Assembly (NCBI RefSeq): GCF_003010965.1
Contig: NZ_PGGM01000018.1
Location: forward strand, 62,001 to 126,000
Source: Phyllobacterium sophorae
GTDB taxonomy: Bacteria > Pseudomonadota > Alphaproteobacteria > Rhizobiales > Rhizobiaceae
Reading direction: 5' to 3'
DNA: 64,000 bases
This document shows, piece by piece, positions 53,725 to 62,563 of the stretch. Made by a program: the position numbers and the translations under genes. A model generated the notes under the pieces. The model did not search any database. It saw only the letters and a program-made list of their open reading frames with translations, and was not told the DNA's origin. Position 1 is the stretch's first letter. Each line of letters starts with the position of its first letter.

Positions 53725-53882
53725 TGCTTGTGGTTGAAGTCCCATTGAGGGCGATCGTTTGCGCTCTCGGTTTTCTTGCCGGTCGTTGCTGAATTCTGTT
53801 GTTTGGCAATTGCCTCGCGCAATACCTGCCATTCTCTTTCGTGGCGCTGATAGACATCCTGCGGAACCGTTGGCGTTGTCAT
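53718..53882 (-). CDS. Small hydrophilic protein (54 residues)
   Basis: The frame starts MTTPTVPQDVYQRHEREWQV and is polar throughout, ending QWDFNHKHQ. GGAG lies 8 bp before ATG 53882. Its end overlaps the convergent tetR stop by 7 bp. No family is recognised. Confidence 0.5.
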   Translation of the reverse strand: MTTPTVPQDVYQRHEREWQVLREAIAKQQNSATTGKKTESANDRPQWDFNHKHQ

Positions 53883-54011
53883 TCTGCGTTCTCCGTGATG
53901 GGTTTTGGTGGACCCGATAACGGTCAAATAGGGCGCCAGTTCCGCCAGTTCCATTCAAGATTTGCAACTGCCATTTACAGATGTGAAGCTCTGGACAAAA
54001 CTTGCTCGCAT

Positions 54012-54383
54012 CTAGCCGGGCGCTTTCACCGCCTCGTAACCAGCGCGCACCTTCTCGGCCAGCGTCAGCAACCTGTCCTTGCAAGTCTTGGCGTCGAAAT
54101 CGGTGGGCTGCTTGGGTCCGGCAATTACATCCTTCAACCAGCCGCGCACGGTCCGGTCCGCATCATCAGCTGTCTTGCCAAGCGCCTTGAGGATGGTCTC
54201 ACTGCTTTCGATGGCGGAATAATGCGGCTCCCGCCCGAGCGCATCCTGGCATTGATAGGAAACGGTCACCAGGGTTTTGGCATCAGAAGTGACCTGGCCC
54301 TCGCTGCCGCTTCTGCCGCCCGCCGTCGTGCACGCGGTCAAGGCCGCCGCTACCAGCACAATTCCTGGAGTAGAAAATCGCAT
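54012..54383 (-). CDS. Hypothetical lipoprotein
   Basis: The 123-residue product starts MRFSTPGIVLVAAALTAC, with a lipobox LTAC. Two more cysteines (SYQCQDAL and TCKDRLL) could form a disulfide in the mature domain. It is mostly helical after residue 40. GGGGG lies 5 bp before ATG 54383, and in-frame ATGs at 54386 and 54395 are alternatives. The function is unknown. Confidence 0.68.
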   Translation of the reverse strand: MRFSTPGIVLVAAALTACTTAGGRSGSEGQVTSDAKTLVTVSYQCQDALGREPHYSAIESSETILKALGKTADDADRTVRGWLKDVIAGPKQPTDFDAKTCKDRLLTLAEKVRAGYEAVKAPG

Positions 54384-54769
54384 CATATCCCCCATACGCT
54401 TCGGGTACGCTAGTTAACGCAAGTTCTGGTGTCGAGGGGCAGGGGCTGATTCTCATCTTGAACGCGGTAGCGAATCCCGAATACCTTGGCGCTGGAACCT
54501 TCCCATATTGCTAAGTATTCCATTTGCGCCCGAACGAAATGACTATCAAGTGATGCAAGTTCGTGCATGCCCCCAATGTTCCTGAACGGACAAAAAGCGA
54601 ATGGGGGGTACCGGAATCATACGCGAAACGGCTGCAATGGGAATCGTGAATATCCGCTGTGTCCATCAGAAGCCGGTCGCTTCGAAGGGTCGCATAAATC
54701 GAAGTATTTAGAAGGGGTTGCACGGATTTTTCCTTCGGAACAAGTGTCCGTCCCTTGCGTTCCGTGAAG
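54384..54769. other. Intergenic region without a recognised gene
   Basis: No frame with a ribosome binding site or recognisable family is visible. The open frame on the minus strand across 54511-55131 is antisense to the DUF982 gene and has no support. Confidence 0.4.
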
Positions 54770-55030
54770 ATGAATGATCTGGATTTTCTAGCCGTGACGA
54801 TAGAACTGGATAAGTCGAGCGAGCTTCGCAACATAAGTTCCGTGACCGAAGCGGCCCATGTTCTCTTCAGGCTGTGGCCCAGACAAAAGGGAAAGAACCT
54901 ATCCGCTGCGCGAAAGGCATGCCTCAATGCCATCGAAGGAAAGGGGAGCGTCGACGATGCAAGAACGGCATTCGTTGCTGCTGCAAAAGAGGCCAAGATA
55001 CTGGTTTGGAACAGCGCCTGGGAATTTTGA
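54770..55030 (+). CDS. DUF982 small protein
   Basis: The 86-residue protein matches the DUF982 pattern. It has a leading beta segment, VTEAAHVLFRLWPRQKGKN, an AARKACLNAIEG helix, and ARTAFVAAAKEAKILV at the end. DUF982 families are expanded in rhizobia and have no known function. No strong Shine-Dalgarno is present at ATG 54770, so the start is tentative. Confidence 0.75.
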   Translation: MNDLDFLAVTIELDKSSELRNISSVTEAAHVLFRLWPRQKGKNLSAARKACLNAIEGKGSVDDARTAFVAAAKEAKILVWNSAWEF

Positions 55031-55194
55031 GCGTTGTTCTGACGATGGTAAAGCAAGCATTCGGCTGTGTTGTGACTGGTAATGCGGGCACACATATTCA
55101 GTTTGGACTTGCCTTCGCCGGTATATCGCATTTTTTATGGGAAACCGAACAAAAGCCTTGCAAACAAGGGGTTTCATCTTTAGTCAGCGTCCTC

Positions 55195-55285
55195 GGAGAG
55201 GTGGCCGAGTGGTCGAAGGCGCTCCCCTGCTAAGGGAGTAGGGCTCAAAAGGCTCTCGAGGGTTCGAATCCCTTCTTCTCCGCCA
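55195..55285 (+). tRNA. tRNA-Ser (anticodon GCT)
   Basis: The 91-nt gene folds as a class II tRNA. The acceptor stem GGAGAGG pairs with CTTCTCC, the anticodon stem-loop CTCCCCTGCTAAGGGAG presents GCT, and a long variable arm (AGGGCTCAAAAGGCTCT) is present. The T arm contains GGTTCGAATCC, followed by discriminator G and an encoded CCA. It reads AGC/AGT serine codons. Confidence 0.97.
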
Positions 55286-55287
55286 TA

Positions 55288-55321
55288 CCGCTAATAAAAA
55301 CAACTGGTTAGAGCGGTTTTT
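55288..55321 (+). terminator. Terminator of tRNA-Ser
   Basis: CCGCT (55288-55292) pairs with AGCGG (55312-55316) and is followed by TTTTT. The stem is short with a 19-nt loop. Confidence 0.5.
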
Positions 55322-55413
55322 AGGTTTCATCATAACTTTTGCATAACCCTCGGTTTGTAGGGGGCGAGGCATGTGGTTCTCGCTCGCTCATATCGGGCGT
55401 AGAGGCTGAACCC

Positions 55414-55660
55414 ATGGAAGCGATAGATGCGGTTCGGCAAATCGGCAACTTGGGCGCGCATATAAGAAAGATACTGGGCTCATCGTCGAGGTTGAGCCGA
55501 ATGAAGCGCAGGCCCTCATTGAACCGGGCGAAATGCTTTTTGACGAATGGTATGTTTCGCGGCACGAGCGTTAGCTTGGGAGCAAGTGAAGGCGATCGCT
55601 GGAATTAAGCAGGCGGTTCAAGCACTCAGAAAACTCAAGGCGAAATGCCTGTACCAGGCA
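55414..55660 (+). pseudogene. Decayed DUF4145 C-terminal fragment
   Basis: In one frame the sequence reads MEAIDAVRQIGNLGAHI. After a shift near 55465 it reads KDTGLIVEVEPNEAQALI and then MLFDEWYVSRHER. After a second shift near 55569 it reads ALAWEQVKAIAGIKQAV. Together these match the conserved end of DUF4145 proteins, which are often found in mobile or defence regions. The N-terminal part is missing and two frameshifts are needed, so this is a remnant rather than a gene. Confidence 0.65.
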
Positions 55661-55678
55661 AGGAGCCCATGGCGATGG

Positions 55679-55729
55679 AGCAAGAAACCCCCAAACGGGC
55701 GAAAGAATAGCAAGAAACCCCCAAACGGG
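55679..55729. repeat. 21-bp direct repeat with 30-bp period
   Basis: AGCAAGAAACCCCCAAACGG starts at 55679 and again at 55709, and identity extends one more G in each copy. On the minus strand the second copy reads CCCC-GTTT-GGGG followed by GTTTCTT, like a minimal terminator, while in the first copy the leading arm is only CCC. Confidence 0.65.
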
Positions 55730-55734
55730 GTCCT

Positions 55735-56262
55735 GAGAGAAGCCCGATGACTTTAGCCCGTTCGGGAGTGGTGGGATCAACGCCTGACTGAAGCGGCTTG
55801 ATAATACATCGTCGGGACCGCTTGCATCGGCGGTTTCGAGACTACATTGGCTGACGATCTCCTCTCCGTGTGCGTCTTCTCACCCATAAGAGGGAACCAG
55901 AAAAGGTAATGGCCCGGAGGTTTCTCTTTTTGGACGTGCGATAGTGTTGCAGTGTTAGGAGGGAGGATGCCCGGCAGCTGAAGCCAAGGGAAGCCGGGGT
56001 CTATGTCGACACCGCGCCGCGGCCACCGGCTACGGGCAAGCTCGGACCGAGATGGGGCAAACGGAAACCGGTGCGAAGATCATCTTGACTTGCTCACAAG
56101 CCCGAGGCAATTATCAACCCAGCATGACCGTGAACTAGCCTAAGCCACCCAAGACGTTAGGAATGGTTTAGTTTTTTTTCATTCATTAATATTGACGCAG
56201 ATTTACCTTCCAGAATCGCAAACGCTGTGCCAAATCCAAACAGCGTGGGGGGCAATACATAA
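55735..56262. other. Degenerate intergenic stretch
   Basis: No intact gene is visible. The sequence between the DUF4145 remnant and the acyltransferase gene has no long frame with a ribosome binding site. It becomes clearly A+T-rich just before the acyltransferase (about 56160-56200). It is consistent with decayed mobile DNA next to the tRNA gene. Confidence 0.45.
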
Positions 56263-57297
56263 ATGAAGTATAAACCGGCCTTGGACGGCCTGAGGGCGGT
56301 CGCCGTTGTTTTGGTAATTGCATTTCACACTATTGCAAACGAGTTCCCTGGCGGGTTCATAGGTGTTGATATCTTCTTTGTTCTAAGTGGATACCTCATC
56401 ACGTCGAACATGCTGGTAGAGTGGGACAAGACAAACAGAATTAGCATTGGCAAATTTTATTGGCGGCGGGCGTTAAGGCTCGCTCCAGCGCTTTTATTAT
56501 TATTGTCTTGTTATGTCGTAGTTGCGTATTTTATTAACAATACCAACGACCATCTTGTCGCTGCTGCGATCACGGCAATATATGCCATGAATTGGGCAAG
56601 GGCATTTGACATTGGCAGTGTCGGCTACATGCCGCATACGTGGTCGCTGGCCGTAGAACAGCAGTTCTATTTCATATGGCCACTACTTCTCAGTGCGCTG
56701 CTATTCCTCACCGGGCGACGGGTCACTCCGTGGTGCATCGCTTTGCTGGTGCTGTTCACGATCGGTTGGCGACTGGCCTTGATCTGGAATGAAACGTCTG
56801 GCGAGAGGATTTACAACGGATTTGACACACGGGTGGACACCATACTGGTAGGCTGCTGCCTCGCTTTCGTACCCGCGAGCAAGATGAAGTGGGCTCCATT
56901 CCTGGTCTGGCTGGCGCTATTTGCTGCCATGGTTTTCACCTTGTTCGGTTCATACGGCCGTTGGGTAGAGATTTGGGGCTTCACAGCCATTGCCCTCGCG
57001 TCCGCGGTATTGGTTGCCGGCGCTGCAAATATCAGCGATGGCCAGATGTCGCACGCGCTGCTGAGCTCTCGACCGCTGGTATGGTTGGGTCAGATTTCCT
57101 ACGGAATGTACCTATGGCATTTCCCCATCCTGGTCGGCGTCGCTGATAGACTTGGGCTTCAAGGTGTAACCAGACTGGTTTTCACACTGGGTGCAACGAT
57201 AGTTCTCGCGACAAGCTCCTACCTGTTCGTCGAGGTGCCGTTTCTGAAGAAACGCACTCTGCCCGTCGCTCCTGTTCCGTCACCGCAACCCGCCTGA
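56263..57297 (+). CDS. Acyltransferase 3 family membrane protein, OafA-like
   Basis: The 344-residue protein has about ten membrane helices. Family motifs include LDGLRAVAVVLVIAFHT (with the catalytic His), GFIGVDIFFVLSGYLI, FYWRRALRLAPA and HTWSLAVEQQFYFIWP. Such enzymes O-acylate surface polysaccharides, Nod factors or lipids. It lacks the extra SGNH domain of longer OafA proteins. The upstream region is A+T-rich and abuts decayed DNA, so horizontal acquisition is possible. Confidence 0.87.
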   Translation: MKYKPALDGLRAVAVVLVIAFHTIANEFPGGFIGVDIFFVLSGYLITSNMLVEWDKTNRISIGKFYWRRALRLAPALLLLLSCYVVVAYFINNTNDHLVAAAITAIYAMNWARAFDIGSVGYMPHTWSLAVEQQFYFIWPLLLSALLFLTGRRVTPWCIALLVLFTIGWRLALIWNETSGERIYNGFDTRVDTILVGCCLAFVPASKMKWAPFLVWLALFAAMVFTLFGSYGRWVEIWGFTAIALASAVLVAGAANISDGQMSHALLSSRPLVWLGQISYGMYLWHFPILVGVADRLGLQGVTRLVFTLGATIVLATSSYLFVEVPFLKKRTLPVAPVPSPQPA

Positions 57298-57395
57298 GAT
57301 GACGTCCAAGGCCCACTTTGACGTGACCGATTGTTTCCTCACGGGTTCCCGCCGATCGCCTGTCCCGATAGGCTCCGGCGGCTTGCTGAAAGTCT

Positions 57396-58715
57396 TCAGG
57401 CCATGGTTATTTGCGCCGCCAACCCGCCATCTTCACGGTTGCTGAGTTCAAGCGTCGCTCCGATTGCATGGGACAGTTGCTGGGCGATTGCCAGGCCGAG
57501 CCCCGTGCCGCCTGTTCCCCGGTTTCGGGACTGTTCCAGTCGGAAGAAGGGTTGAAGCACGGCTTCGAGTTGTTCCGCGGGGATACCCGGACCGCGGTCA
57601 AGCACCCTGATGGTAATCGCGCCGCTGGCATCTCTTCCGGCGCAGACTTCAGCCACTTCACCGAACTTGAGGGCGTTGTCGATCAGGTTTGTGAGAATGC
57701 GGCGCAGGGCATAAGGGCGGGTGACCACGGTGGCTTCGATCTTCCCGCTCAGCGTAACCGCTTTTCCAGTGTCCTGGTAGTCGTAGACGAGGCTTTCCAC
57801 GAACGAGTCGACGTCGATCCGGGAGGGTTTCTCGGTGTTGCCGTAGGCGCTGCGCGCATAGGCCACCCCCTCATGAACCAGCCGCTCTATTTCGGTCAGG
57901 TCCTGCAGGAGTTTTTGCTTTTCGACGGATTCTTCGGCGAATTCGGCACGCAGCTTCATGCGGGTGATCGGAGTCTGAAGGTCATGAGAAATCGCAGCCA
58001 GTATCTGTACCCTTTCCTGGAGATACTGGGCGATCCGGTCGCGCATCGCATTGAATGCGATTGCCGCATAGGCGACCTCGCGCGGCCCGTTTTCGCTGAG
58101 TCGCGGTGCGTTCTTGTTCGGATCGAGAGCATCCGCGGCGTTGGCGAGGTTCACAAGCGGGCGGATGGCCAGCCGAACCGCAAACCAGCTGCAGAGAATG
58201 AGCAGGATGAGCTGCGCCATGAGGACATAAGGCAGCCACTTCGCCAAAGGCATCGTCGTGGGATAGATATCGATCGTCAGGGGCGCGCCATCGCTCAACG
58301 TCAGGTGGGCCTGCAGACGCTGGCCGGCACCTGGTATCGACTGGACCGTTACGGGGAAACGGTCACCGACCGCCTTGCGTATCGTGTCGGCCATCTCGGC
58401 GCCCAAACCCGCCACGCCGGAAACGCCAGGCCGGCCAGGGCCGAGCGTGTATCGATAGGTTCTGCGGTCGAGTTGGCCCACCCAATCTGCCCGCTCATCC
58501 GCCGGAAGGCGGTCCAGGAGGGCGACAGCCGTTGTCACATCCTTTTCGAGATTGCCGAGCAGCATTGCCTCGACCATGACATAGCGCTCGGAAAACAGGA
58601 CGCTGAAGGAAAGCCCATAGGCGACGATGAGGCCTGAAAGGAAGATCAGGAACAGTCTTGACCCCAGGGTACGCGGCCAGGGGCGGAACAGCTGCCGGCC
58701 GGAAACCGCGGTCAT
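57396..58715 (-). CDS. Sensor histidine kinase, EnvZ-like
   Basis: The 439-residue kinase has two membrane helices (about residues 20-42 and 163-182) enclosing a periplasmic sensor and a HAMP region. The H-box is AISHDLQTPITRMKL, the N-box LIDNALKFG, and the G-boxes DRGPGIP and GTGGTGLGLAI. It should phosphorylate the response regulator encoded just upstream, whose stop overlaps its start. The signal is unknown. Confidence 0.9.
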   Translation of the reverse strand: MTAVSGRQLFRPWPRTLGSRLFLIFLSGLIVAYGLSFSVLFSERYVMVEAMLLGNLEKDVTTAVALLDRLPADERADWVGQLDRRTYRYTLGPGRPGVSGVAGLGAEMADTIRKAVGDRFPVTVQSIPGAGQRLQAHLTLSDGAPLTIDIYPTTMPLAKWLPYVLMAQLILLILCSWFAVRLAIRPLVNLANAADALDPNKNAPRLSENGPREVAYAAIAFNAMRDRIAQYLQERVQILAAISHDLQTPITRMKLRAEFAEESVEKQKLLQDLTEIERLVHEGVAYARSAYGNTEKPSRIDVDSFVESLVYDYQDTGKAVTLSGKIEATVVTRPYALRRILTNLIDNALKFGEVAEVCAGRDASGAITIRVLDRGPGIPAEQLEAVLQPFFRLEQSRNRGTGGTGLGLAIAQQLSHAIGATLELSNREDGGLAAQITMA

Positions 58716-59479
58716 GAACGGACCTCCGCGATCTCCACGGCCATCGAGAAAACGTAGCCTTCGCTGCGGACCGTCTTGATATAGGCCGGTTCGCGCGCGT
58801 CATCGCGCAGGCGCTGGCGCAGGCGGCTGACCAGGAGGTCGATTGAACGGTCAAACAGGTCCGCATCGCGTCCCTGGGTGAGGTTCAGGAGCTGGTCCCG
58901 GTTCAGTACGCGTTGCGGGTGATCGACGAAGACGCGCAGCAGGCGGTATTCGGCGCCGCTGAGGGCAACGATTGTTCCCTGTTTGTCGAGCAGATGCCGG
59001 CCGGAGGTATCGAGCTGCCAGTCCCCGAATTTCAGGAGCTGCCCGACTTCGGAGATCTGGAGGTTGGGAGGAAGCATTCGCGTGCGGCGCAGTACGGCCT
59101 TGATCCGCGCAAGCAGCTCTCGCGCCGCGAAGGGCTTTGCCAGATAATCGTCGGCTCCCATCTCCAGGCCGACGATACGATCGGTTTCGTCGCTTCGTGC
59201 CGTCAGCATCAGGATCGGTGTCGTCTTGTGCTTGCCGGCCCGCAATTCGCGGCACAGGACAAGTCCGTCGTCGCCCGGCATCATCACGTCCAGAACGATC
59301 AGATCGACCGAGTCGGCCTCCAGAAACGTCCGCATATGCCGGCCGTCGGCAGCGACGGTAACCCGCAGACCGTTCTTCTTCAGATAGTTCGAAACCAGCT
59401 CGCGTATTTCGCGATCGTCATCAACGATCAGGACGTGATCGACATGATCCATGGAGATTACACTTTCAGTCTGGGCCAT
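58712..59479 (-). CDS. OmpR-family response regulator
   Basis: The 255-residue protein has a receiver domain, with the acidic pair in LIVDDDREI, the phosphoacceptor Asp in LIVLDVMMPG, and Lys in YLAKPF. A winged-helix DNA-binding domain follows (LFDRSIDLLVSRLRQRL, then IKTVRSEGYVF). It pairs with the downstream kinase. An alternative ATG at 59452 is possible. It is divergent from the secreted hydrolase gene, a plausible target. Confidence 0.9.
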   Translation of the reverse strand: MAQTESVISMDHVDHVLIVDDDREIRELVSNYLKKNGLRVTVAADGRHMRTFLEADSVDLIVLDVMMPGDDGLVLCRELRAGKHKTTPILMLTARSDETDRIVGLEMGADDYLAKPFAARELLARIKAVLRRTRMLPPNLQISEVGQLLKFGDWQLDTSGRHLLDKQGTIVALSGAEYRLLRVFVDHPQRVLNRDQLLNLTQGRDADLFDRSIDLLVSRLRQRLRDDAREPAYIKTVRSEGYVFSMAVEIAEVRS

Positions 59480-59700
59480 GGCACAGCATTAGCAGCATGT
59501 TCCCATGGCCGGTCGAGACGCAGATTCAAGAAAATTGTAAGCCAGTGTATCAGCATCCCTGTCCGATACATTGGACGACAAAATTGTCGTCGCAGGGGCC
59601 TCGTGCGTCCTTCACTCTATTGGAAAAGCGTGTGAATGACCAGCATCCAATGTTTGTCGCCCTGATCGTTGAGGCGGCATGAATGTGGAAGGAACCCTTC

Positions 59701-60468
59701 ATGATGAAACGCTCTTTTTCGCTCGCAATTGTAGGTCTCGCGCTTGCTTTCAATCCCCTGTCGGCCGCTTTGGCTGCCGATATCAAAAACGTGGTCATCG
59801 TCCATGGCGCATTCGCCGATGGATCAGGATGGCGTGCAGTTTCCGATAGCCTGACAAGACAGGGTTATAAGGTGTCGGTGGTTCAACAGCCGTTGACCTC
59901 GCTGGAAGACGATGTTTCGGCCACCAGGCGTATCCTGGAGATTCAGGATGGTCCAAGCGTTCTCGTCGGCCACAGCTATGGCGGTATGGTGATCACGGAT
60001 GCCGGAAACGCCAAAAACGTGGCCGGCCTCGTCTATATCGCCGCATTTCAACCTGACCAGGGCGAAAGCCTTGTGAAACTCGCCCAAGGCAAACCGGTCC
60101 CCAATATGCGAAAGGACAGCCTTCAGGCGACCAAGGATGGATTCTTCTACCTCAATCCCGAGGCGTTTCCGGAGCTTTTCGCCGCAGACTTGCCAAAGGC
60201 TGATGCCGAGTTCCTGGCGCGATCGCAGGTCTTCGCATCCCGGAAGGCCTTCACGACCGAAGCTGGCGCGCCGGCATGGAAAACCAAGCCAAGCTGGGCA
60301 CTGGTTGCAACCGAAGACAGATCGATCAATCCCGATCTGGAGCGTGACATGGCCAAGCGCGCTGGCAGTACGGTCTCCGAAGTGAAAGCGAGCCATGCCG
60401 TCTATGCCTCCAGGCCAGACGATGTGGTGAAACTGATCGTCGAAGCGGCGCAGACCCTTTCCAAATAA
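59701..60468 (+). CDS. Secreted alpha/beta hydrolase
   Basis: The 255-residue protein has a signal peptide (SFSLAIVGLALAFNPLSAALA). The hydrolase core has oxyanion motif VHGAFADGSGWR and nucleophile Ser in LVGHSYGGMV. An Asp in ATEDRSINP and a His in KASHAVYAS complete the likely triad. The substrate is unknown, and relatives include esterases and salicylate-esterase-like proteins. AAGGA lies 7 bp before ATG 59701. It is divergent from the response regulator gene. Confidence 0.86.
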   Translation: MMKRSFSLAIVGLALAFNPLSAALAADIKNVVIVHGAFADGSGWRAVSDSLTRQGYKVSVVQQPLTSLEDDVSATRRILEIQDGPSVLVGHSYGGMVITDAGNAKNVAGLVYIAAFQPDQGESLVKLAQGKPVPNMRKDSLQATKDGFFYLNPEAFPELFAADLPKADAEFLARSQVFASRKAFTTEAGAPAWKTKPSWALVATEDRSINPDLERDMAKRAGSTVSEVKASHAVYASRPDDVVKLIVEAAQTLSK

Positions 60469-60726
60469 AGCGTGAAAACCATCACCGTGCCCGCCCGCAT
60501 CTCGGCCGGGCACAGTACTCGTAGGGAATTTGGCCGGCGAGCGCTCGGCACAAGCGTGTGAACGCTCCGTGCCGGTTCGTTCGTATCGCTTTGTACGGGA
60601 ATGCCCTTCCTCCACACTTCGTTACATTTTCCGCCAATCAGGACACACCCGGGATACGTCCATACCGCTTGATCCGGGCAATGGCTGGTCTTCAGCGCAG
60701 TGTCATACACGGTAGAGGAATCGACA

Positions 60727-62487
60727 ATGACCCTTCTGTTCATAACCTATCTCGCAGGCGTGCTGACCATACTCAGCCCATGCATCCTGCCAGTGCTTCC
60801 CTTTGTCTTTGCACGGACGGGACAGCCCTTCGTCAAAAGCACGCTGCCGATGCTGGCAGGCATGGCGATCACATTCGCCGGCGTCGCCACCCTCGCTGCC
60901 GTCGGCGGCAGCTGGGCGGTTCACGCCAATGAATATGGCCGCTACGCCGCGATTGCGCTGCTCGCGATATTCGGTGTGACACTGCTTTCGCCGAGCGTGG
61001 CCACCATACTCACGCGGCCGGTCGTTGCCTTCGGGAACAGGATTTTGAATGCAAATGGGCAATCGTCCGCCCCGACCTTCGCAAGCGCGCTTTTGCTCGG
61101 TGTCGCAACCGGTCTTCTCTGGGCCCCCTGCGCCGGGCCGATCCTCGGTCTGGTGCTGACGGGCGCCGCTCTTCAGGGCGCGAACGTCGGGACGACACTA
61201 CTGCTTCTGGCTTATTCTGCGGGCGCTGCGACCTCGCTGGCGTTGGCTCTCCTGATTGGCGGGCGGGTTTTCTCGGTCATGAAACAGTCGCTCGGTGCGG
61301 GAGAATGGGTCCGGCGCGGTCTCGGCGCTGCGGTCATTGCTGGCGTCGTTGCCGTCGGTCTGGGCGCGGACACGGGTCTTCTTGCCCGGCTTTCCAGCTC
61401 CAGCACGGGCAAGATCGAGCAGGCGCTGATTGATGCCGCCAATACGGGCAATGCTGGTGCCGCAGCCGCGAGCAACGGCATGATGGCGGCAAGCACCACT
61501 CGTCAGGGTTTCCGGAGCAATTTGCCGGTAGAAGGTCAGTTTCCGTCGCTCGACGGAGCAGTCGAATGGCTGAATTCATCGCCGCTGACGAACGAACAGC
61601 TTCGGGGCAAGGTCGTGCTGGTCGACTTCTGGACCTATTCCTGCATCAATTGCATTCGTACGGTCCCGTATATCCGGGCATGGGCGGAAAAGTACAAGGA
61701 TCAGGGTCTTGTCGTAATCGGCGTGCATTCGCCGGAATTCGCCTTTGAGAAAAAGATCGACAACGTCAAACGGGCCATCGGCGAATTTCAGATTGGATAT
61801 CCTGTTGCCGTCGACAATGATTTCAGGATCTGGCGGGCATTTCAGAACAGCTATTGGCCGGCCCAGTATATCATCGATGCCAAAGGTCAAGTCCGTTACC
61901 ACCATTTCGGCGAAGGCGAGTACGATACGTCCGAACAGGTGATCCGTGACCTGTTGGCCGAAGCTGGAAGTCAGAAGGTTGGGAAAGAAATCGTAACGCC
62001 CGAAGCCAGTGGTGCGCAGTCTGCGCCCGATCTGGGCAACCTCCGGTCCGCGGAAACCTATATCGGATACAGCCGGGCGTCGAACTTCGGGTCTCCCGAA
62101 GGTCTGGCCGGTGATGCCGCCCGGGAGTACACGATAGCCGAACCGGGACTCAACGAGTGGGGTCTTGCTGGCAACTGGACCGTCGGAGCAGAACAGGCGA
62201 CGCTCAATCAGGCGGGCGGCGGCATCACCTACAGGTTCAGCGCCCGCGATCTGCATCTGGTGCTCGGCAAAGGCACTGCCGCCAAGCCGGTCCGGTTCCA
62301 AGTGAGGGTGGACGGCAAAGCGCCGGGCGCGAGTCACGGCATGGACATCGACGCGGAGGGCAATGGCACCGTAACCGGAACGCGGCTCTATCAGTTGGTC
62401 CGTCAAGCGGGAGACGTGAGGGAACGGACGTTCGAAGTTCGCTTTCTCGACCCGGGCGTTGAAGCGTTTGTGTTTACCTTTGGATGA
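60727..62487 (+). CDS. DipZ-type thiol-disulfide transporter with thioredoxin domain
   Basis: The 586-residue protein has three parts. A CcdA/DsbD-like membrane domain carries cysteines in LSPCILPVLPF and LWAPCAGPILG. A periplasmic TlpA-like thioredoxin domain has active site SCINCIRT (about residue 312-319). A C-terminal beta domain resembles that of mycobacterial DipZ. It should carry reducing power across the membrane to periplasmic targets. GAGGA precedes ATG 60727. It lies 258 bp downstream of the hydrolase. Confidence 0.88.
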   Translation: MTLLFITYLAGVLTILSPCILPVLPFVFARTGQPFVKSTLPMLAGMAITFAGVATLAAVGGSWAVHANEYGRYAAIALLAIFGVTLLSPSVATILTRPVVAFGNRILNANGQSSAPTFASALLLGVATGLLWAPCAGPILGLVLTGAALQGANVGTTLLLLAYSAGAATSLALALLIGGRVFSVMKQSLGAGEWVRRGLGAAVIAGVVAVGLGADTGLLARLSSSSTGKIEQALIDAANTGNAGAAAASNGMMAASTTRQGFRSNLPVEGQFPSLDGAVEWLNSSPLTNEQLRGKVVLVDFWTYSCINCIRTVPYIRAWAEKYKDQGLVVIGVHSPEFAFEKKIDNVKRAIGEFQIGYPVAVDNDFRIWRAFQNSYWPAQYIIDAKGQVRYHHFGEGEYDTSEQVIRDLLAEAGSQKVGKEIVTPEASGAQSAPDLGNLRSAETYIGYSRASNFGSPEGLAGDAAREYTIAEPGLNEWGLAGNWTVGAEQATLNQAGGGITYRFSARDLHLVLGKGTAAKPVRFQVRVDGKAPGASHGMDIDAEGNGTVTGTRLYQLVRQAGDVRERTFEVRFLDPGVEAFVFTFG

Positions 62488-62563
62488 ACGCAATCATGCA
62501 AGAGGAATGCTGTCGAAACTCGAAGGCGCTCGCCCCGCCGTTATCGTTGCATCAATGTCAAAA

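Noticed and set aside
55195-57300. Attachment-site duplication of the tRNA-Ser 3' end
   Set aside because: I looked for a second copy of the T-arm and acceptor sequence downstream and saw none within the window, so no att site is called.
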